Part shown: one piece after another, positions 1 through 10,760 of the stretch
Numbering within the stretch: the stretch's first letter is position 1
How the letters are laid out: each line of letters starts with the position of its first letter
NCBI RefSeq assembly: GCF_019312595.1
Contig: NZ_JAHWDQ010000001.1
Span: 1,164,788-1,228,787 of the forward strand
Direction: 5' to 3'
DNA length: 64,000 nucleotides
From: Zhongshania aquimaris
Lineage (GTDB): Bacteria > Pseudomonadota > Gammaproteobacteria > Pseudomonadales > Spongiibacteraceae
Position numbers and translations under genes: made by a program
The notes under the pieces: generated by a model
Told to the model about the DNA's origin: nothing
Database searches by the model: none
Seen by the model: the letters and a program-made list of their open reading frames with translations, nothing else

Positions 1-26
1 TGGATATCTAAGCAATTCCAATTACC

Positions 27-146
27 GTCATCCCCGACCCCGATCGGGGATCCAAAAACCTCGAAATCTAATTTACTCCGCGCTTGGTAAAATTCAAAAG
101 CATTCGCTCACGCTTACTCGGGATACCCGATCAAGTCGGGTATGAC
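27..146. repeat. Dispersed intergenic repeat, copy 1
   Basis: Bases 27-54 hold a GC-rich hairpin unit (GTCATCCCCGACCCCGATCG followed by GGGATCCA). Bases 101-146 hold a second unit that starts CATTCGCTCACGCTTACT and ends in the palindromic arms ATACCCGA and TCGGGTAT. The same two modules recur around 10.33-10.91 kb and 29.69-30.04 kb. No gene is visible in 1-175. The element lies downstream of dcd and may act as a transcript end or a REP/MITE-like repeat; the function is inferred. Confidence 0.7.
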
Positions 147-175
147 CATAGATACCTAAGTAAGCTAACAGCCCA

Positions 176-742
176 TCAGGTCTTTGGAAGAGTCACACCC
201 GTCTGGCCCTGATACTTGCCGCCGCGATCTTTGTAGCTGACTTCGCAAATTTCGTCTGATTCAAAAAACAGCATCTGCGCCACGCCTTCGTTAGCGTATA
301 TCTTTGCTGGCAAGGTTGTGGTGTTTGAAAATTCCAAAGTCACATGCCCCTCCCACTCCGGCTCTAGCGGCGTGACATTCACAATAATACCGCAGCGCGC
401 ATAGGTCGACTTGCCCAAACACATGGTTAACACACTGCGGGGAATACGGAAGTATTCAACCGTGCGCGCCAGTGCAAAGGAGTTTGGCGGAATAATGCAG
501 TAGTCGGCGGTGATATCGACAAAGCTTTTTTCATCAAACGCTTTAGGATCTACCGTCGCAGAGTAGGTATTTGTAAATACTTTAAACTCATTTGAACAGC
601 GTACATCGTAGCCGTAGCTAGACGTGCCGTAAGAGATAATTTTAGCGTCGTCGCGAGTACGAATCTGCCCTGGCTCAAAAGGCTCAATCATGCCCTCGCT
701 CTCTGCCATGCGGCGAATCCACTTGTCGGCCTTAATACTCAT
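176..742 (-). CDS. dcd: dCTP deaminase
   Basis: This enzyme deaminates dCTP to dUTP and ammonia in the cytosol, feeding dTMP synthesis through dUTPase. The 188-residue product has the full family length. The nucleotide-binding stretch GKSTYARCG lies at residues 110-118, the catalytic glutamate is E137 in VTLEF, and the C-terminal lid [12 protein letters not shown] is intact. The ATG is preceded by an AGAGGGG ribosome-binding site at a good distance. The gene lies 53 bp downstream of apbC on the same strand and is probably co-transcribed with it, the same neighbour pair as in pseudomonads. Nothing is unusual. The identification rests on motif recognition and is close to certain. Confidence 0.96.
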   Translation of the reverse strand: MSIKADKWIRRMAESEGMIEPFEPGQIRTRDDAKIISYGTSSYGYDVRCSNEFKVFTNTYSATVDPKAFDEKSFVDITADYCIIPPNSFALARTVEYFRIPRSVLTMCLGKSTYARCGIIVNVTPLEPEWEGHVTLEFSNTTTLPAKIYANEGVAQMLFFESDEICEVSYKDRGGKYQGQTGVTLPKT

Positions 743-795
743 TGCATCCCCTCTGGTAGTTCATTTCAATTTTTAAATTGGCTATGGCGACGATA

Positions 796-1893
796 TTAAT
801 CATCGCTGATCGAAATATTCGGAAAAGCATTACTCTGCAGGCGCTGGCGCTTGGCCAACTCGGCGGTCATGCTGATGGCGACCTGCCGATATAACATCGC
901 CGCATCGCTATCTGGATGAGCGGCTAACACCGGTTTACCGCAATCTGCCTGCTCGCGAATTTGCATTGAAAGAGGCAGGGAGCCCAACATCGGCACATCA
1001 TAAGATTGCGCCATACGCTCGCCGCCGCCTTGACCAAATACATGCTCATGATGGCCGCACTGACTGCAAATGTGCACTGCCATATTTTCAATAATGCCCA
1101 ACACCGGCACCGACACCTTGCGAAACATTTCAATGCCTTTCTTGGCATCTAATAGCGCAATATCTTGCGGCGTCGTCACCACTACCGCGCCAGACACCGG
1201 CACTTTTTGTGAGAGCGTCAATTGAATATCGCCCGTGCCCGGCGGCATATCAATAATCAAATAATCCAAATCCTGCCAATACGTCTGATTCAACAACTGC
1301 TGCAGCGCGCCAGTCGCCATCGGCCCACGCCACACCATCGGTGTATCGGCCGTCACCAAATAGCCCATCGACATCGACTGCACGCCATAGGCTTCAATCG
1401 GCAATAAATAATGCGTGCCATACTGCTTTGGGCGCTGCCCCTCAGGGATTCCCAACATCATTTGCACGCTGGGGCCATAAATATCAGCGTCCAACAATCC
1501 TACCCGCGCGCCTTCAGCAGCCAAAGCCAAGGCTAGATTCACAGACGTAGTAGACTTGCCGACCCCGCCCTTGCCAGACGCGACCGCAATGATATTACGG
1601 ACATTTTCCATGCTCTTAATATTTTGCTGCGCCGCATAGGCCGCGACCTTCCACCCAAGCTGCACCGTCGCTTGGGTAACACCGGCCACCTGTTTTAGCT
1701 CTTCGCACAATAATTTCTCATATTGCTGCTGCGCACTTTTTGCGGGAAAACCAAGCTCAATTACCACATCGACGCGGTCGCCGCTGACAAGCAAAGACAC
1801 AATATCGGCAAGCTCAGCCAGTGGCGAAGCCAAACCGGGCAGCACCACCGCCATCAGTTGCTCGCGTACTCTGGATTCCAGCGCTGCCGTCAT
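796..1893 (-). CDS. apbC: Mrp/ApbC-type iron-sulfur cluster carrier ATPase
   Basis: A cytosolic P-loop NTPase that carries and delivers iron-sulfur clusters to apoproteins. The 365-residue product starts with a MIP18/DUF59-like domain (about residues 1-90). The deviant Walker A GKGGVGKS follows at 107-114, and the CxxC cluster-binding pair is at C276 and C279 in CSQCG. It is divergent from metG, as in many gammaproteobacteria, with 181 bp between the start codons. An outward TATACT hexamer lies at 1935-1940. Length and motifs are normal. The alternative names mrp and apbC refer to the same family. Confidence 0.95.
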   Translation of the reverse strand: MTAALESRVREQLMAVVLPGLASPLAELADIVSLLVSGDRVDVVIELGFPAKSAQQQYEKLLCEELKQVAGVTQATVQLGWKVAAYAAQQNIKSMENVRNIIAVASGKGGVGKSTTSVNLALALAAEGARVGLLDADIYGPSVQMMLGIPEGQRPKQYGTHYLLPIEAYGVQSMSMGYLVTADTPMVWRGPMATGALQQLLNQTYWQDLDYLIIDMPPGTGDIQLTLSQKVPVSGAVVVTTPQDIALLDAKKGIEMFRKVSVPVLGIIENMAVHICSQCGHHEHVFGQGGGERMAQSYDVPMLGSLPLSMQIREQADCGKPVLAAHPDSDAAMLYRQVAISMTAELAKRQRLQSNAFPNISISDD

Positions 1894-1934
1894 ATCTTTC
1901 CCCTGCCTTTAATAAATATTGAATCAGCCGGCGA

Positions 1935-2002
1935 GTATACGCCCCGCACCCATATCGAACAACGCCGAGACAGATGCGCCAAGCAGTCAAAAACGCTATA
2001 AT
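1935..2002. promoter_or_regulatory. Divergent apbC/metG promoter region
   Basis: On the plus strand a perfect TATAAT at 1997-2002 lies 72 bp before metG; its -35 is poor. On the minus strand TATACT at 1940-1935 has a TTGTTC-like -35 16 bp upstream and faces apbC. Both are hexamer matches only; start sites are inferred. Confidence 0.45.
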
Positions 2003-2074
2003 CTCGCGCCTTTAAGTCCATTCAAGCCACCGACTATATGCAGTCACGGCTAGCACCACTAAACAAGGAAACCC

Positions 2075-4105
2075 ATGTCGCGCAAGATTCTGGTCACCAG
2101 TGCCCTGCCCTACGCCAACGGCCCACTTCATCTCGGTCATTTACTGGAATCTATCCAGACCGATATTTGGGTGCGTTACCAGAAACTACGCGGCAATGAC
2201 TGCATTTATTTATGCGCCGACGACGCCCACGGCACCGCCATCATGCTCACGGCAGAAAAACTCGGCATTACCCCGGAAGAGCAAATTGCACGGGTAAAAG
2301 CCGAGCACGAGCGTGATTTAGCGGGCTTCCATATCCGCTTCGACAATTACCACTCCACCCATTCCCGTGAGTGCCAACATTACTCAGAAGAAATTTATCG
2401 TCGCCTCGATGCCAACGGCCATATTGAGCGCCGCGACGTCACCCAGCTTTTCGACCCGGAAAAGAATTTGTTTTTAGCCGACCGCTACATCAAAGGCACC
2501 TGCCCCAAGTGCAAAACCGACGACCAATACGGCGACAACTGCGAAGCCTGTGGCGCGACGTACACGCCCGCGGAATTAATTAATCCGCGCTCGGCAATCT
2601 CTGGCGCCACCCCAATCGAAAAAAGCTCCACGCACTTTTTCTTTAAACTCGGCGACTTTGAAAACCTGCTGCGCAACTGGACCAGCAGCGACGCACTGCA
2701 GCCGCAAATTGCCAACAAATTGCGGGAGTGGTTAGACGCTGGCCTGCAAAGCTGGGACATATCCCGCGACGCACCCTACTTCGGTTTTGAAATTCCCGGC
2801 GCACCCGGTAAATTTTTCTACGTGTGGCTAGATGCCCCCATCGGCTATATGGCCAGCTGCGCCAACTGGTGCGAGAAAAACGGCCGCGACTTTGATGAAT
2901 ATTGGGGCACGGACTCCACCGCCGAGCTTTACCACTTTATTGGTAAAGACATTATCAATTTCCACGGCTTGTTCTGGCCCGCCATGCTGGATTCAGCCGG
3001 CTTCCGCCAGCCCACCGCAATTTTTGCCCACGGCTTTTTAACCGTCAACGGCAAGAAAATGTCAAAATCTCGCGGCACGTTCATCAAGGCGGAAACCTAC
3101 CTAAAACATTTACCCGCCGAATATTTGCGTTACTACTTTGCCGCCAAACTGTCTGGCGCCGTAGATGACATCGATCTTAATCTGGAAGATTTCATCAATC
3201 GCGTGAATTCTGATCTGGTCGGCAAACTCGTCAACATCGCCAGCCGCAGCGCCAAGTTTGTGCAAAAAGGCAATGACGGCAAACTCAGCACCACCCAGCA
3301 CAATGCCACACTGTGGCAGCAAGTCACTGGCGCAGGCGAATCGATCGCCGAGCTATACGAGCAGCGTGAGTACAGCAAAGCCGTGCGCGAAATCATGGCA
3401 TTGGCAGACGCCACCAACGAATACTTTGACGCCTGCGAACCGTGGAAACTAGCCAAATCCGATGACACCATCGGCCAAGCAGCCGACGTCGCGTCGCAGT
3501 GCATCGACATATTTCGCGTACTCGCCACCTATCTTTCACCGGTATTGCCTGAACTAGCTAAGCAGGCCGAGCAATTTTTAAATATCCCACTGACTTGGCA
3601 GGGCGAGTTTGCGCCGCTGCACAATCACAGCATTGAGCCATTCAAAGCAATGATGAGCCGAGTCGACGCCGACAAGGTTGCGGCGATGGTGGAAGAAAGC
3701 AGTGACAACTCACCTGCGCCGACACCTGCCGCCAAACCGAAAAAGGCGGCGAAAGACAAAGACTCGGGTATAGCCGACACAATCGCCTACCCCGACTTTG
3801 CTAAAATTGATTTGCGTGTGGCGGAAATCGTCGCAGCAGAGGCCGTCGAAGGCGCCGACAAATTGCTAAAACTGACGCTCAGCTTAGGTGATTTGGGCAC
3901 TCGCCAAGTCTTTGCCGGTATTAAAACCGCGTACAATGCCGAGCAGTTGGTGGGCAAACTTACCGTGATGGTCGCCAACCTGGAGGCGCGCAAGATGCGC
4001 TTTGGCATGTCTGAAGGCATGGTGCTCGCCGCCGGCCCTGGCGACCAAGAGATATGGTTGCTCAGCCCCGACAGCGGCGCCAAAGCGGGCATGAAAATTC
4101 AGTAA
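2075..4105 (+). CDS. metG: Methionyl-tRNA synthetase
   Basis: Class I aminoacyl-tRNA synthetase that charges tRNA-Met and initiator tRNA. At 676 residues it matches the long E. coli-type enzyme. The HIGH-type signature is HLGH at 19-22. A zinc knuckle has paired CPKC and CEAC motifs around residues 146-165, and the KMSKS loop is at 328-332. A Pro/Ala/Lys-rich linker (about 545-570) joins a C-terminal OB-fold tRNA-binding domain of about 100 residues, which is the dimerising form. AAGGAA precedes the ATG. A GC-rich hairpin follows the stop codon. The call is secure. Confidence 0.98.
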   Translation: MSRKILVTSALPYANGPLHLGHLLESIQTDIWVRYQKLRGNDCIYLCADDAHGTAIMLTAEKLGITPEEQIARVKAEHERDLAGFHIRFDNYHSTHSRECQHYSEEIYRRLDANGHIERRDVTQLFDPEKNLFLADRYIKGTCPKCKTDDQYGDNCEACGATYTPAELINPRSAISGATPIEKSSTHFFFKLGDFENLLRNWTSSDALQPQIANKLREWLDAGLQSWDISRDAPYFGFEIPGAPGKFFYVWLDAPIGYMASCANWCEKNGRDFDEYWGTDSTAELYHFIGKDIINFHGLFWPAMLDSAGFRQPTAIFAHGFLTVNGKKMSKSRGTFIKAETYLKHLPAEYLRYYFAAKLSGAVDDIDLNLEDFINRVNSDLVGKLVNIASRSAKFVQKGNDGKLSTTQHNATLWQQVTGAGESIAELYEQREYSKAVREIMALADATNEYFDACEPWKLAKSDDTIGQAADVASQCIDIFRVLATYLSPVLPELAKQAEQFLNIPLTWQGEFAPLHNHSIEPFKAMMSRVDADKVAAMVEESSDNSPAPTPAAKPKKAAKDKDSGIADTIAYPDFAKIDLRVAEIVAAEAVEGADKLLKLTLSLGDLGTRQVFAGIKTAYNAEQLVGKLTVMVANLEARKMRFGMSEGMVLAAGPGDQEIWLLSPDSGAKAGMKIQ

Positions 4106-4112
4106 GCGCAGA

Positions 4113-4135
4113 CACCTGCCCAGCAAAGGCAGGTG
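4113..4135 (+). terminator. Hairpin after metG
   Basis: A perfect 8-bp inverted repeat, CACCTGCC / GGCAGGTG with a 7-base loop, starts 8 bases after the metG stop codon. The T-rich run comes only about 17 bases later, so this is a weak or non-canonical terminator candidate. Confidence 0.4.
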
Positions 4136-4277
4136 AAATGCATTACCGCTTTTTAAATTGAACGCTTGATCGAAATAAACTAAGATCGCCCGATAATGAC
4201 GATCTGGCCCGTAATACTGCGTATTGCCCAGCCAGAGTAGATTTCGCATAAGCGATGCAAAGGTGAGGCTAAAAATT

Positions 4278-4856
4278 GTGTTAGCAGACTATTCACTATT
4301 GTTAATCAGCGCCATTCTGGTTAACAACTTCGTACTGGTGCAGTTTCTGGGCCTGTGCCCGTTCATGGGCGTGTCTAATAAACTCGAAACTGCCATCGGC
4401 ATGTCTAGCGCCACCACCTTTGTACTCACCCTCGCGTCTATTTGCAGCTGGCTGACCTATGAGTGGCTACTCATTCCACTCGGCCTAGAATACCTGCGCA
4501 CGATCACCTTTATTCTTGTCATCGCGGTGGTTGTGCAATTCACTGAAATGGTAGTGCGCAAAACCAGCCCCATGCTCTACAAGGTACTTGGGGTATTTTT
4601 ACCGCTGATCACCACCAACTGCGCGGTATTGGGTGTCGCTCTGCTCAATATCAACAAAGACCACAGCTTTGTCGAATCAACCCTTTATGGCTTCGGCGCC
4701 GCTGCCGGCTTCTCAATGGTATTAGTGTTATTCGCCGCCATGCGCGAACGCATCACCGCTGCCGACGTACCCGCCCCATTTAAAGGCCCCGCCGTCGGTA
4801 TGATTACCGCCGGCCTGATGTCGCTCGCCTTTATGGGCTTTGCAGGATTGGTATAG
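4278..4856 (+). CDS. rsxA: Electron transport complex subunit RsxA (RnfA)
   Basis: Integral membrane subunit of the Rsx/Rnf complex, which couples electron transfer from NADH to ion movement or, in E. coli, keeps SoxR reduced. The conserved opening ([19 protein letters not shown]) and the LITTNC segment are present, with about six membrane spans. I place the start at GTG 4278, giving 192 residues. An AGGTGAGG ribosome-binding site lies 9 bases upstream, and the homologous N-terminus begins here. The upstream ATG at 4224 would add 18 residues absent from the family. First gene of rsxABCDGE. Confidence 0.93.
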   Translation: MLADYSLLLISAILVNNFVLVQFLGLCPFMGVSNKLETAIGMSSATTFVLTLASICSWLTYEWLLIPLGLEYLRTITFILVIAVVVQFTEMVVRKTSPMLYKVLGVFLPLITTNCAVLGVALLNINKDHSFVESTLYGFGAAAGFSMVLVLFAAMRERITAADVPAPFKGPAVGMITAGLMSLAFMGFAGLV

Positions 4857-4865
4857 GCTGCAAAC

Positions 4866-5474
4866 ATGATTGAACTGATTGCCCAAAACCCGTTTTTAGC
4901 CTCACTGCTGGCCCTAGTCGGCCTCGGCTTGGTATTCGGCGCACTGCTGGGTTTCGCCGCGGTGAAATTTAAAACCGAAGGCAACCCCATCGCCGAGCAA
5001 ATCGAATCGCTGCTGCCGCAAACCCAGTGCGGACAGTGCGGCTACCCCGGCTGTCGTCCCTACGCGCAAGCTATCGCTGAGGGCGACGATATCAATAAAT
5101 GTCCACCTGGCGGCGAAGCCACCATCGCCGCCCTCGCTGATTTACTTGGCGTTGAAGCCAAGCCACTAGACGCCGCTGAAGAAGCCGTACCCTCGGTTGC
5201 CTTTATTCGTGAAGCAGAATGCATTGGCTGCACAAAATGTATTCAGGCCTGCCCCGTGGATGCCATTCTCGGCTCTGCCAAGCACATGCACACGGTCATC
5301 GCCAGTGAATGCACCGGCTGTGATTTGTGCGTAGAACCTTGCCCGGTAGACTGTATCGACATGCTCCCCATACAAACCAGCCTGCAAACCTGGCATTGGG
5401 ACAAGCCCAAGCCGGCAGAAGATCTTATTGCGTCGGATCGCGGCACCACGAAACAAAGTGGAGCTGCGGTATGA
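4866..5474 (+). CDS. rsxB: Electron transport complex subunit RsxB (RnfB), ferredoxin-like
   Basis: Membrane-anchored iron-sulfur subunit that passes electrons within the Rsx complex. The product is 202 residues long, with an N-terminal transmembrane helix at about 8-32. A first [4Fe-4S] motif uses C55, C58, C63 and C79. Two 8Fe ferredoxin motifs follow, [12 protein letters not shown] and [12 protein letters not shown]. It starts 9 bp after rsxA and its stop codon overlaps the rsxC start (ATGA). Family length and all cluster cysteines are present. Confidence 0.95.
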   Translation: MIELIAQNPFLASLLALVGLGLVFGALLGFAAVKFKTEGNPIAEQIESLLPQTQCGQCGYPGCRPYAQAIAEGDDINKCPPGGEATIAALADLLGVEAKPLDAAEEAVPSVAFIREAECIGCTKCIQACPVDAILGSAKHMHTVIASECTGCDLCVEPCPVDCIDMLPIQTSLQTWHWDKPKPAEDLIASDRGTTKQSGAAV

Positions 5475-7840
5475 GAAAAATATGGGATATTCACGGCGGC
5501 ATTCACCCCGCAGAAAACAAACATCAGTCGCTACACAACCCAATTGAAAATGCCGGCATTCCGCCGCAACTCATTCTGCCCCTGGCGCAACATATCGGCG
5601 CGCCAGCCAGCCCGATAGTTAATGTCGGCGACCGCGTGCTTAAAGGCCAGATGATTGCCGAAGCGAAAGGCTTTGTCAGCGCGCCAGTTCACGCGCCAAC
5701 ATCCGGTGTTATTGCCGCCATCGAATCTCGCGTTATTCCGCATCCATCGGGCATGAGCGCTAGCTGCATTGTGATCGACACCGACGGCAAAGACGAATGG
5801 ATCGCCCACCAAGGCATTGAAGATTACACCCAGCTCAGCAAGATAGAATTAGTCGACCGTGTTCGCCAAGCCGGTATTGCAGGCATGGGCGGTGCGGGTT
5901 TTCCCGCTGCGGTTAAACTCAGCACCCGCGACGACAAGCCAATAGAAACGCTAATTCTGAACGGCACCGAGTGCGAACCCTACATCACCGCCGATGACAT
6001 TCTAATGCGCGAACGCGCAGCGGAAATCATCGCCGGCGCCGAAATACTTCGGCACCTGATTAAGCCCAGTAAAGAAACCCTGATTGGCGTAGAAGACAAT
6101 AAACCCGAAGGCATAGCCGCGCTTAAAAAAGCGGCTGAAGGCACGGGTATTGAGATTGTGGTATTCCCGACCAAATACCCATCCGGCGGTGAAAAACAGC
6201 TGATTCAGATTTTGACCGGCAAAGAAGTCCCCTCCGGCGGCTTACCGTCAGACGTCGGCATTGTGTGTCAAAACATCGGTACCGCAACCGCCATTTACCG
6301 CGCTATTCGTTTTGGCGAGCCGCTTATTTCACGGATCACCACCGTCACAGGCGAAGCCTGCGGCCAACCACAAAATTATGAGGTTTTGCTCGGTACGCCG
6401 GTTCAGTATTTATTAGATAAAAGCGGCTTCAACAAAGACAATTGCATCCGCTTAATTATGGGCGGCCCTATGATGGGCTACACGCTACAAGACACGGCGG
6501 TACCCATTGTAAAAACCAGTAACTGCGTGCTGGCGCCAACCGTGGCCGAACTGCCACCGCCGCCGCCAGCGCAAGCGTGTATCCGTTGCGGCATGTGTGC
6601 AGAAGCCTGCCCTGTATCGTTGCTGCCTCAGCAAATGTACTGGTTCGCGCGCGCCCAAGAACACGAAAAATTAGAAAATCATCAGCTTTTCGACTGCATT
6701 GAATGCGGTGCGTGTTCGTTTGCCTGCCCAAGTAATATCCCGTTGGTGCAGTACTACCGCGCATCAAAAGCCGAAATTCGCCAAGCTCAGCAAGACAAAA
6801 TTAAAGCCGAGCGCTCAAAAGAACGTTTTGAAGCGCGCACCGCCAGATTAGAACAGGAAGAGGCTGAAAAAGAAGCCAAACGCGCAGCCCGAATGGAAGC
6901 GGCGAAAGCCAAAGCAGCCGCCGCGGCAAACGCACCAGAAGCCGGCAAGGCCGATATCATTCAAGCGGCAATAGAGCGCAGCAAGGCCAAAAAAGCCGAA
7001 TCGGCTGACCCAGCGCAAGCCGCCATCGCTCGTGCGCAGGCCAAACGTGACGGCAATGTCGAGGAAGAAAGCCCGCAAGAGAAAACCGAGCGCTTGCAAA
7101 AATTGTTAGCGAGTGCAGAGAAGCGCCTCTCAGCAGCTAAAGAAAAACTCGCTCTAGCCCAGGAACAGCAAAACGAGAATGCAGACGCCTTTGCAACGGC
7201 GGTTAGTAAAACTGAAGAGAAGCTCGCCGCCATACAAAAAGAACTGAGCGAGCACGAGGCAAGTTTAGCGCCGACAAAAGCGTCACCCGCGAGCGACAAT
7301 GCCGATCCCGCGCAGGCTGCGATTACCAGAGCACTAGCAAAACGCGCTGGCGCTAACGCAGATGAAACTGACGAAGACAAAACCACACGCTTGCAAAATA
7401 CCGTCGCCAGTACCGAAAAGCGCCTAAGCGCAGCACAAGAAAAATTGGCCGCGGCGCAGGAGCAGAACGACGCCAATGTCGCCGCCTTTGCGACTGGTGT
7501 TGAGAAAACTCAGGCGAAACTCGACACAGCAAAAAAAGAACTGAGCGACCATCTCGCCACGCTGAAAACGAGCAGTGCGAGCGAAGCGGTAGCGAGCGAC
7601 GATCCGGTTCAAGCTGCCATCGAGCGCGCCAAAGCGGCTCGTGAAGCACAAGCGAATATGAGCGACGCCGACAAAATTAAGCAGACTATCGAGTCCCTGG
7701 AAAGCCGCATCGCCCGCACCAAAGAGAAACTTGAAGCTGCGCGCGCAGAAGGCGATGACAAAGCCGATCTATTGGCCGACTCGCTAGTTAAACTAGAAGA
7801 TAAATTGGCCGCCGCTCAGCAAACGCTGAGCGAAACCTAG
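5471..7840 (+). CDS. rsxC: Electron transport complex subunit RsxC (RnfC) with long repetitive C-terminus
   Basis: Peripheral NADH- and FMN-binding subunit of the Rsx complex. The start is the ATG at 5471, overlapping the rsxB stop. The open frame continues upstream, but that part lies inside rsxB in another frame. The 789-residue product has a biotinyl/lipoyl-like hybrid segment near 70-80 (APVHAPTSG) and a flavin/NAD core. Two [4Fe-4S] motifs lie at C370/373/376/380 and C409/412/415/419. From about residue 440 it becomes a charged, alanine-rich coiled-coil tail with about 98-residue repeats. Long tails are common in gammaproteobacterial RsxC; the repeat number here is worth noting. Confidence 0.95.
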   Translation: MRKIWDIHGGIHPAENKHQSLHNPIENAGIPPQLILPLAQHIGAPASPIVNVGDRVLKGQMIAEAKGFVSAPVHAPTSGVIAAIESRVIPHPSGMSASCIVIDTDGKDEWIAHQGIEDYTQLSKIELVDRVRQAGIAGMGGAGFPAAVKLSTRDDKPIETLILNGTECEPYITADDILMRERAAEIIAGAEILRHLIKPSKETLIGVEDNKPEGIAALKKAAEGTGIEIVVFPTKYPSGGEKQLIQILTGKEVPSGGLPSDVGIVCQNIGTATAIYRAIRFGEPLISRITTVTGEACGQPQNYEVLLGTPVQYLLDKSGFNKDNCIRLIMGGPMMGYTLQDTAVPIVKTSNCVLAPTVAELPPPPPAQACIRCGMCAEACPVSLLPQQMYWFARAQEHEKLENHQLFDCIECGACSFACPSNIPLVQYYRASKAEIRQAQQDKIKAERSKERFEARTARLEQEEAEKEAKRAARMEAAKAKAAAAANAPEAGKADIIQAAIERSKAKKAESADPAQAAIARAQAKRDGNVEEESPQEKTERLQKLLASAEKRLSAAKEKLALAQEQQNENADAFATAVSKTEEKLAAIQKELSEHEASLAPTKASPASDNADPAQAAITRALAKRAGANADETDEDKTTRLQNTVASTEKRLSAAQEKLAAAQEQNDANVAAFATGVEKTQAKLDTAKKELSDHLATLKTSSASEAVASDDPVQAAIERAKAAREAQANMSDADKIKQTIESLESRIARTKEKLEAARAEGDDKADLLADSLVKLEDKLAAAQQTLSET
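7005..7840 (+). repeat. Three tandem about 98-residue coiled-coil repeats in RsxC
   Basis: Repeat heads of the form DPxQAAIxRAxAKR start near residues 513, 611 and 711 of RsxC. A partial fourth head ([13 protein letters not shown]) lies at about 496. Each of the three full heads is followed by a segment of the type ExRLSAAxEKLAxAQEQ, then EKLAxxxKELS. At DNA level the units have diverged, so this is an old protein-level duplication and not a slippage-prone array. Confidence 0.8.
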
Positions 7841-7861
7841 AATACGAGCACGAATGAGACT

Positions 7862-8911
7862 ATGGGATTTTTAAAAGTCAGTTCACCACACGCCCACGGG
7901 CCAATGAGCACCGCGCGAGTCATGCGCTTGGTGCTGCTGGCAACCATCCCCGGTCTTTTTTCACTAACGTGGTTTTTCGGTTTCGGCAGCCTCGTCAACG
8001 TGCTTTGGGCAAGCATCACCGCACTGTCATTTGAGGCACTGGCTTTAAAATGGCGCAAGCGCCCAATCGGATTTTATCTCAACGACTACAGCGCACTCGT
8101 CACCGCTTTTTTATTAGGTATCGCGCTACCACCTGGATCACCATTTTGGTTGATCATGATCGGCACCGGTTTTGCCATTCTTATCTGTAAACAACTCTAC
8201 GGCGGCATGGGCTACAATCCATTCAACCCAGCCATGGCGGCTTACGTCATGCTGCTCATTTCCTTCCCCGTACAAATGACCACATGGCTTGCGCCGCAGG
8301 GCAGCTTTGCCGGCGACCTGTTAGGGCCGATAGACGCCCTGCGCTACTGTTTTGGATTCGGTCGCGACAGCATCGACGCCATCACCATGGCAACGCCGCT
8401 AGATGTGCTCAAACAAAACAATTCACTGCTGATAGAAGACTTGTGGCAGGAGTCGTCACAGTTCGGCCAATTTGCAGGCATCGGCTGGGAATGGGCTAAC
8501 ATCGGCTTTTTACTCGGCGGTATGTATTTACTGTATCGACGCGTATTTACCTGGCATGCGCCGATCAGCATGCTGACATCGTTAACCGTTATGTCCACTT
8601 TGTTTTACGATGGCGGCAGCTCAGCTTCTGGCGGATCACCGCTGTTTCACTTGCTCAGTGGCGCCACCATGCTCGGCGCATTTTTTATTGTGACCGACCC
8701 TGTTACCTCTGCCGTATCGAATCGTGGCCGCGTCATTTACGGCGCACTGATTGGCATTTTGGTTTACGTCATTCGAGTGTGGGGCAACTACCCTGACGCG
8801 GTGGCCTTCGCAGTACTATTGATGAACTTCGCGGCGCCCTTTATTGATCACTACACTCAGCCACGAACCTACGGCCATAAATTAAAAGATCAGCAGGGAG
8901 GAAAGTCATGA
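7862..8911 (+). CDS. rsxD: Electron transport complex subunit RsxD (RnfD)
   Basis: Polytopic membrane subunit carrying covalently bound FMN. The 349-residue product has the family N-terminus, ending HAHGPMSTARVMRLVLLA, and about nine membrane spans. The FMN-linkage threonine should be T178, in TMATPLD, which matches the usual SGATPL-type site with a relaxed first half. The ATG is 21 bp after the rsxC stop with a weak ribosome-binding site. The stop codon overlaps the rsxG start (ATGA), which suggests translational coupling. Confidence 0.95.
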   Translation: MGFLKVSSPHAHGPMSTARVMRLVLLATIPGLFSLTWFFGFGSLVNVLWASITALSFEALALKWRKRPIGFYLNDYSALVTAFLLGIALPPGSPFWLIMIGTGFAILICKQLYGGMGYNPFNPAMAAYVMLLISFPVQMTTWLAPQGSFAGDLLGPIDALRYCFGFGRDSIDAITMATPLDVLKQNNSLLIEDLWQESSQFGQFAGIGWEWANIGFLLGGMYLLYRRVFTWHAPISMLTSLTVMSTLFYDGGSSASGGSPLFHLLSGATMLGAFFIVTDPVTSAVSNRGRVIYGALIGILVYVIRVWGNYPDAVAFAVLLMNFAAPFIDHYTQPRTYGHKLKDQQGGKS

Positions 8912-9582
8912 ATATCCTCGGCCGATCCATCACAAAAAACGGCATTTTGCTCGGCGTCTTCGCCGTCGTCACCACCGGTGTTATCGCGGGAACGTATTTA
9001 TCGACCCGCGGTTTAATCCAAGACAATATCCGCCACGCAGAAGAGAGTGCACTACTAGAGCTCTTCCCAAAATCGAGCCACGACAACTCCATGCTAGACG
9101 ACGCCATAAGCGCCAGCGACAGTGAGCTCTTAGGCCTGCGGGAAAGCAAAAAGCTCTACCGCGCCAGCATGAACGGCGAATTTGTCGGCGCCATATTGCC
9201 CGCCACCGCCCGTGATGGCTACACCGGCGATATCGATATGATTGTCGGCATTACCGAAGATGGCACCATCTCTGGCGTGCGCGTACTCTCTCATCGCGAA
9301 ACACCGGGCCTCGGCGACCAAGTCGACTACAAAAAAAGTCATTGGGTTGATGGCTTTCTGGGTAAAAGCCTAAGCAACCCAGAAGAATCAAAGTGGGCGG
9401 TTAAAAAAGACAAGGGCGTGTTCGACCAATTCACCGGCGCGACCATTACCCCCCGCGCCGTTACCAACGCCGTACACAAGGCGTTACAGTATTACGACGC
9501 CAATAAAGCGCAAATCATCAATGCCGTCGCAGCAAATACGAGCGAACAGCAAGTAAATACCGACGCAGGAACTCAACCATGA
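8908..9582 (+). CDS. rsxG: Electron transport complex subunit RsxG (RnfG)
   Basis: Periplasm-facing flavoprotein of the Rsx complex with one N-terminal anchor (about residues 10-30). The covalent FMN site is the threonine T179 of the S/TGATxT motif, here TGATIT. The product is 224 residues long, slightly longer than the E. coli protein because of a polar C-terminal tail rich in N, T and Q. It overlaps both neighbours by ATGA, and GGAGGAAAG just upstream is a strong ribosome-binding site. Confidence 0.95.
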   Translation: MNILGRSITKNGILLGVFAVVTTGVIAGTYLSTRGLIQDNIRHAEESALLELFPKSSHDNSMLDDAISASDSELLGLRESKKLYRASMNGEFVGAILPATARDGYTGDIDMIVGITEDGTISGVRVLSHRETPGLGDQVDYKKSHWVDGFLGKSLSNPEESKWAVKKDKGVFDQFTGATITPRAVTNAVHKALQYYDANKAQIINAVAANTSEQQVNTDAGTQP

Positions 9583-10292
9583 GTGATATCAGTTACCGCG
9601 AGATCTCCCTAAACGGTCTATGGAAAAACAACCCGGCCATTGTTCAGCTGCTGGGTTTATGCCCCTTGCTCGCCGTCACCGGCTCGGTCATCAATGCCTT
9701 AGGCATGGGCTTAGCCACGATGTTAGTGCTTACCGTCTCTAACACCGCCGTCTCCATGATCCGCAGCTTCGCCTCAGACGCCATCCGCCTGCCCGCCTTC
9801 GTCATGATCATCGCCGCAGCGGTAACCTGTATAGAACTGCTCATGCAGGCCTTCGCCTACGAACTATTCCAAATACTCGGTATCTTCCTGCCGCTGATTA
9901 CCACCAACTGCGTCATACTCGGTCGTGCAGACGCCTTCGCCTGTAAAAACAAAGTCCTGCCCGCCATGTACGACGGCTTTATTATGGGCGTCGGCTTCGC
10001 GTTCATCCTAATGTTGCTAGGCGCCGTCAGAGAAGTGATCGGCACCGGCGCCATCTTCGCCAATATGGATTTATTATTTGGCGAAGGCGCAAAAAGCTGG
10101 AAAATTGTTTTAGTAGACGACTACACCGCCGTGCTAGTCGCCATACTGCCACCCGGCGCTTTCATATTTACTGGCATGATTATCGCCCTGAAAAACATCA
10201 TCGACACCGGCATTAAAAATCGCGAAGCGGCGAAGACGGAGAAAGTGGCGCCGACTAGCCGGCGGGTTCGGGTGACTGGGAATATTAGTTAA
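9579..10292 (+). CDS. rsxE: Electron transport complex subunit RsxE (RnfE)
   Basis: Membrane subunit homologous to RsxA, related to it by ancient duplication (both carry the [12 protein letters not shown]-type segment). The 237-residue product has about six spans and a basic C-terminal tail. It is the last gene of the operon. In E. coli nth follows; here it does not, and a 966-bp repeat-filled region follows instead. Confidence 0.95.
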   Translation: MSDISYREISLNGLWKNNPAIVQLLGLCPLLAVTGSVINALGMGLATMLVLTVSNTAVSMIRSFASDAIRLPAFVMIIAAAVTCIELLMQAFAYELFQILGIFLPLITTNCVILGRADAFACKNKVLPAMYDGFIMGVGFAFILMLLGAVREVIGTGAIFANMDLLFGEGAKSWKIVLVDDYTAVLVAILPPGAFIFTGMIIALKNIIDTGIKNREAAKTEKVAPTSRRVRVTGNIS

Positions 10293-10581
10293 GGCTTTGG
10301 GAATGCTGGGAGTTGGGCGTCTGACGTAACGTAATTCGCTAACGCTCACTCTGGATCCCCGATCGCGGTCGGGGATGACGGTGGTTTTTTTAAAGTTTTG
10401 AATGGTCGGGGCTGGCGTGTAGTTGCTTAACGACGTGGCTTTAATGGCTCAGTTTTGAAGGCGCAGAGGTTGCGCCACCTTCAACCTCGACGCCTCATCA
10501 ACGCACATCGCCATCGCCATCGCCATCAACGGTCCTCCAACATCAACGCCCAAAAGCCGTCACCATTAACGACCCAAACCT

Positions 10582-10677
10582 GTCATCCTCCACGTCCCAC
10601 CGTCGTCATCCTCAACGCCCCACCATCGTCATCCTCAACGCCCCACCATCGTCATCCTCAACTCGATTGAGGATCCA
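10582..10677. repeat. 23-bp tandem array ending in a perfect hairpin (array A)
   Basis: Three 23-bp units of the type GTCATCCTCAACGCCCCACC+ATC occupy 10582-10604, 10605-10627 and 10628-10650. The fourth unit runs into GTCATCCTCAACTCGATTGA+GGATCCA, whose arms ATCCTCAA and TTGAGGAT form a perfect 8-bp stem. There are no variable spacers, so this is not a CRISPR array. Confidence 0.85.
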
Positions 10678-10760
10678 TATACCTCGGGCTTTGCCGCACG
10701 CCACAATGCGGCGAAGTAGCGTCGGAAGTCAGACGTCTGGCGTCCGACGCGAAAGGCGTT

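Noticed and set aside
6848-7651. Several long minus-strand open frames opposite rsxC
   Set aside because: The low-complexity alanine-rich repeat of RsxC leaves the reverse frames open; RsxC itself is clearly the real gene.
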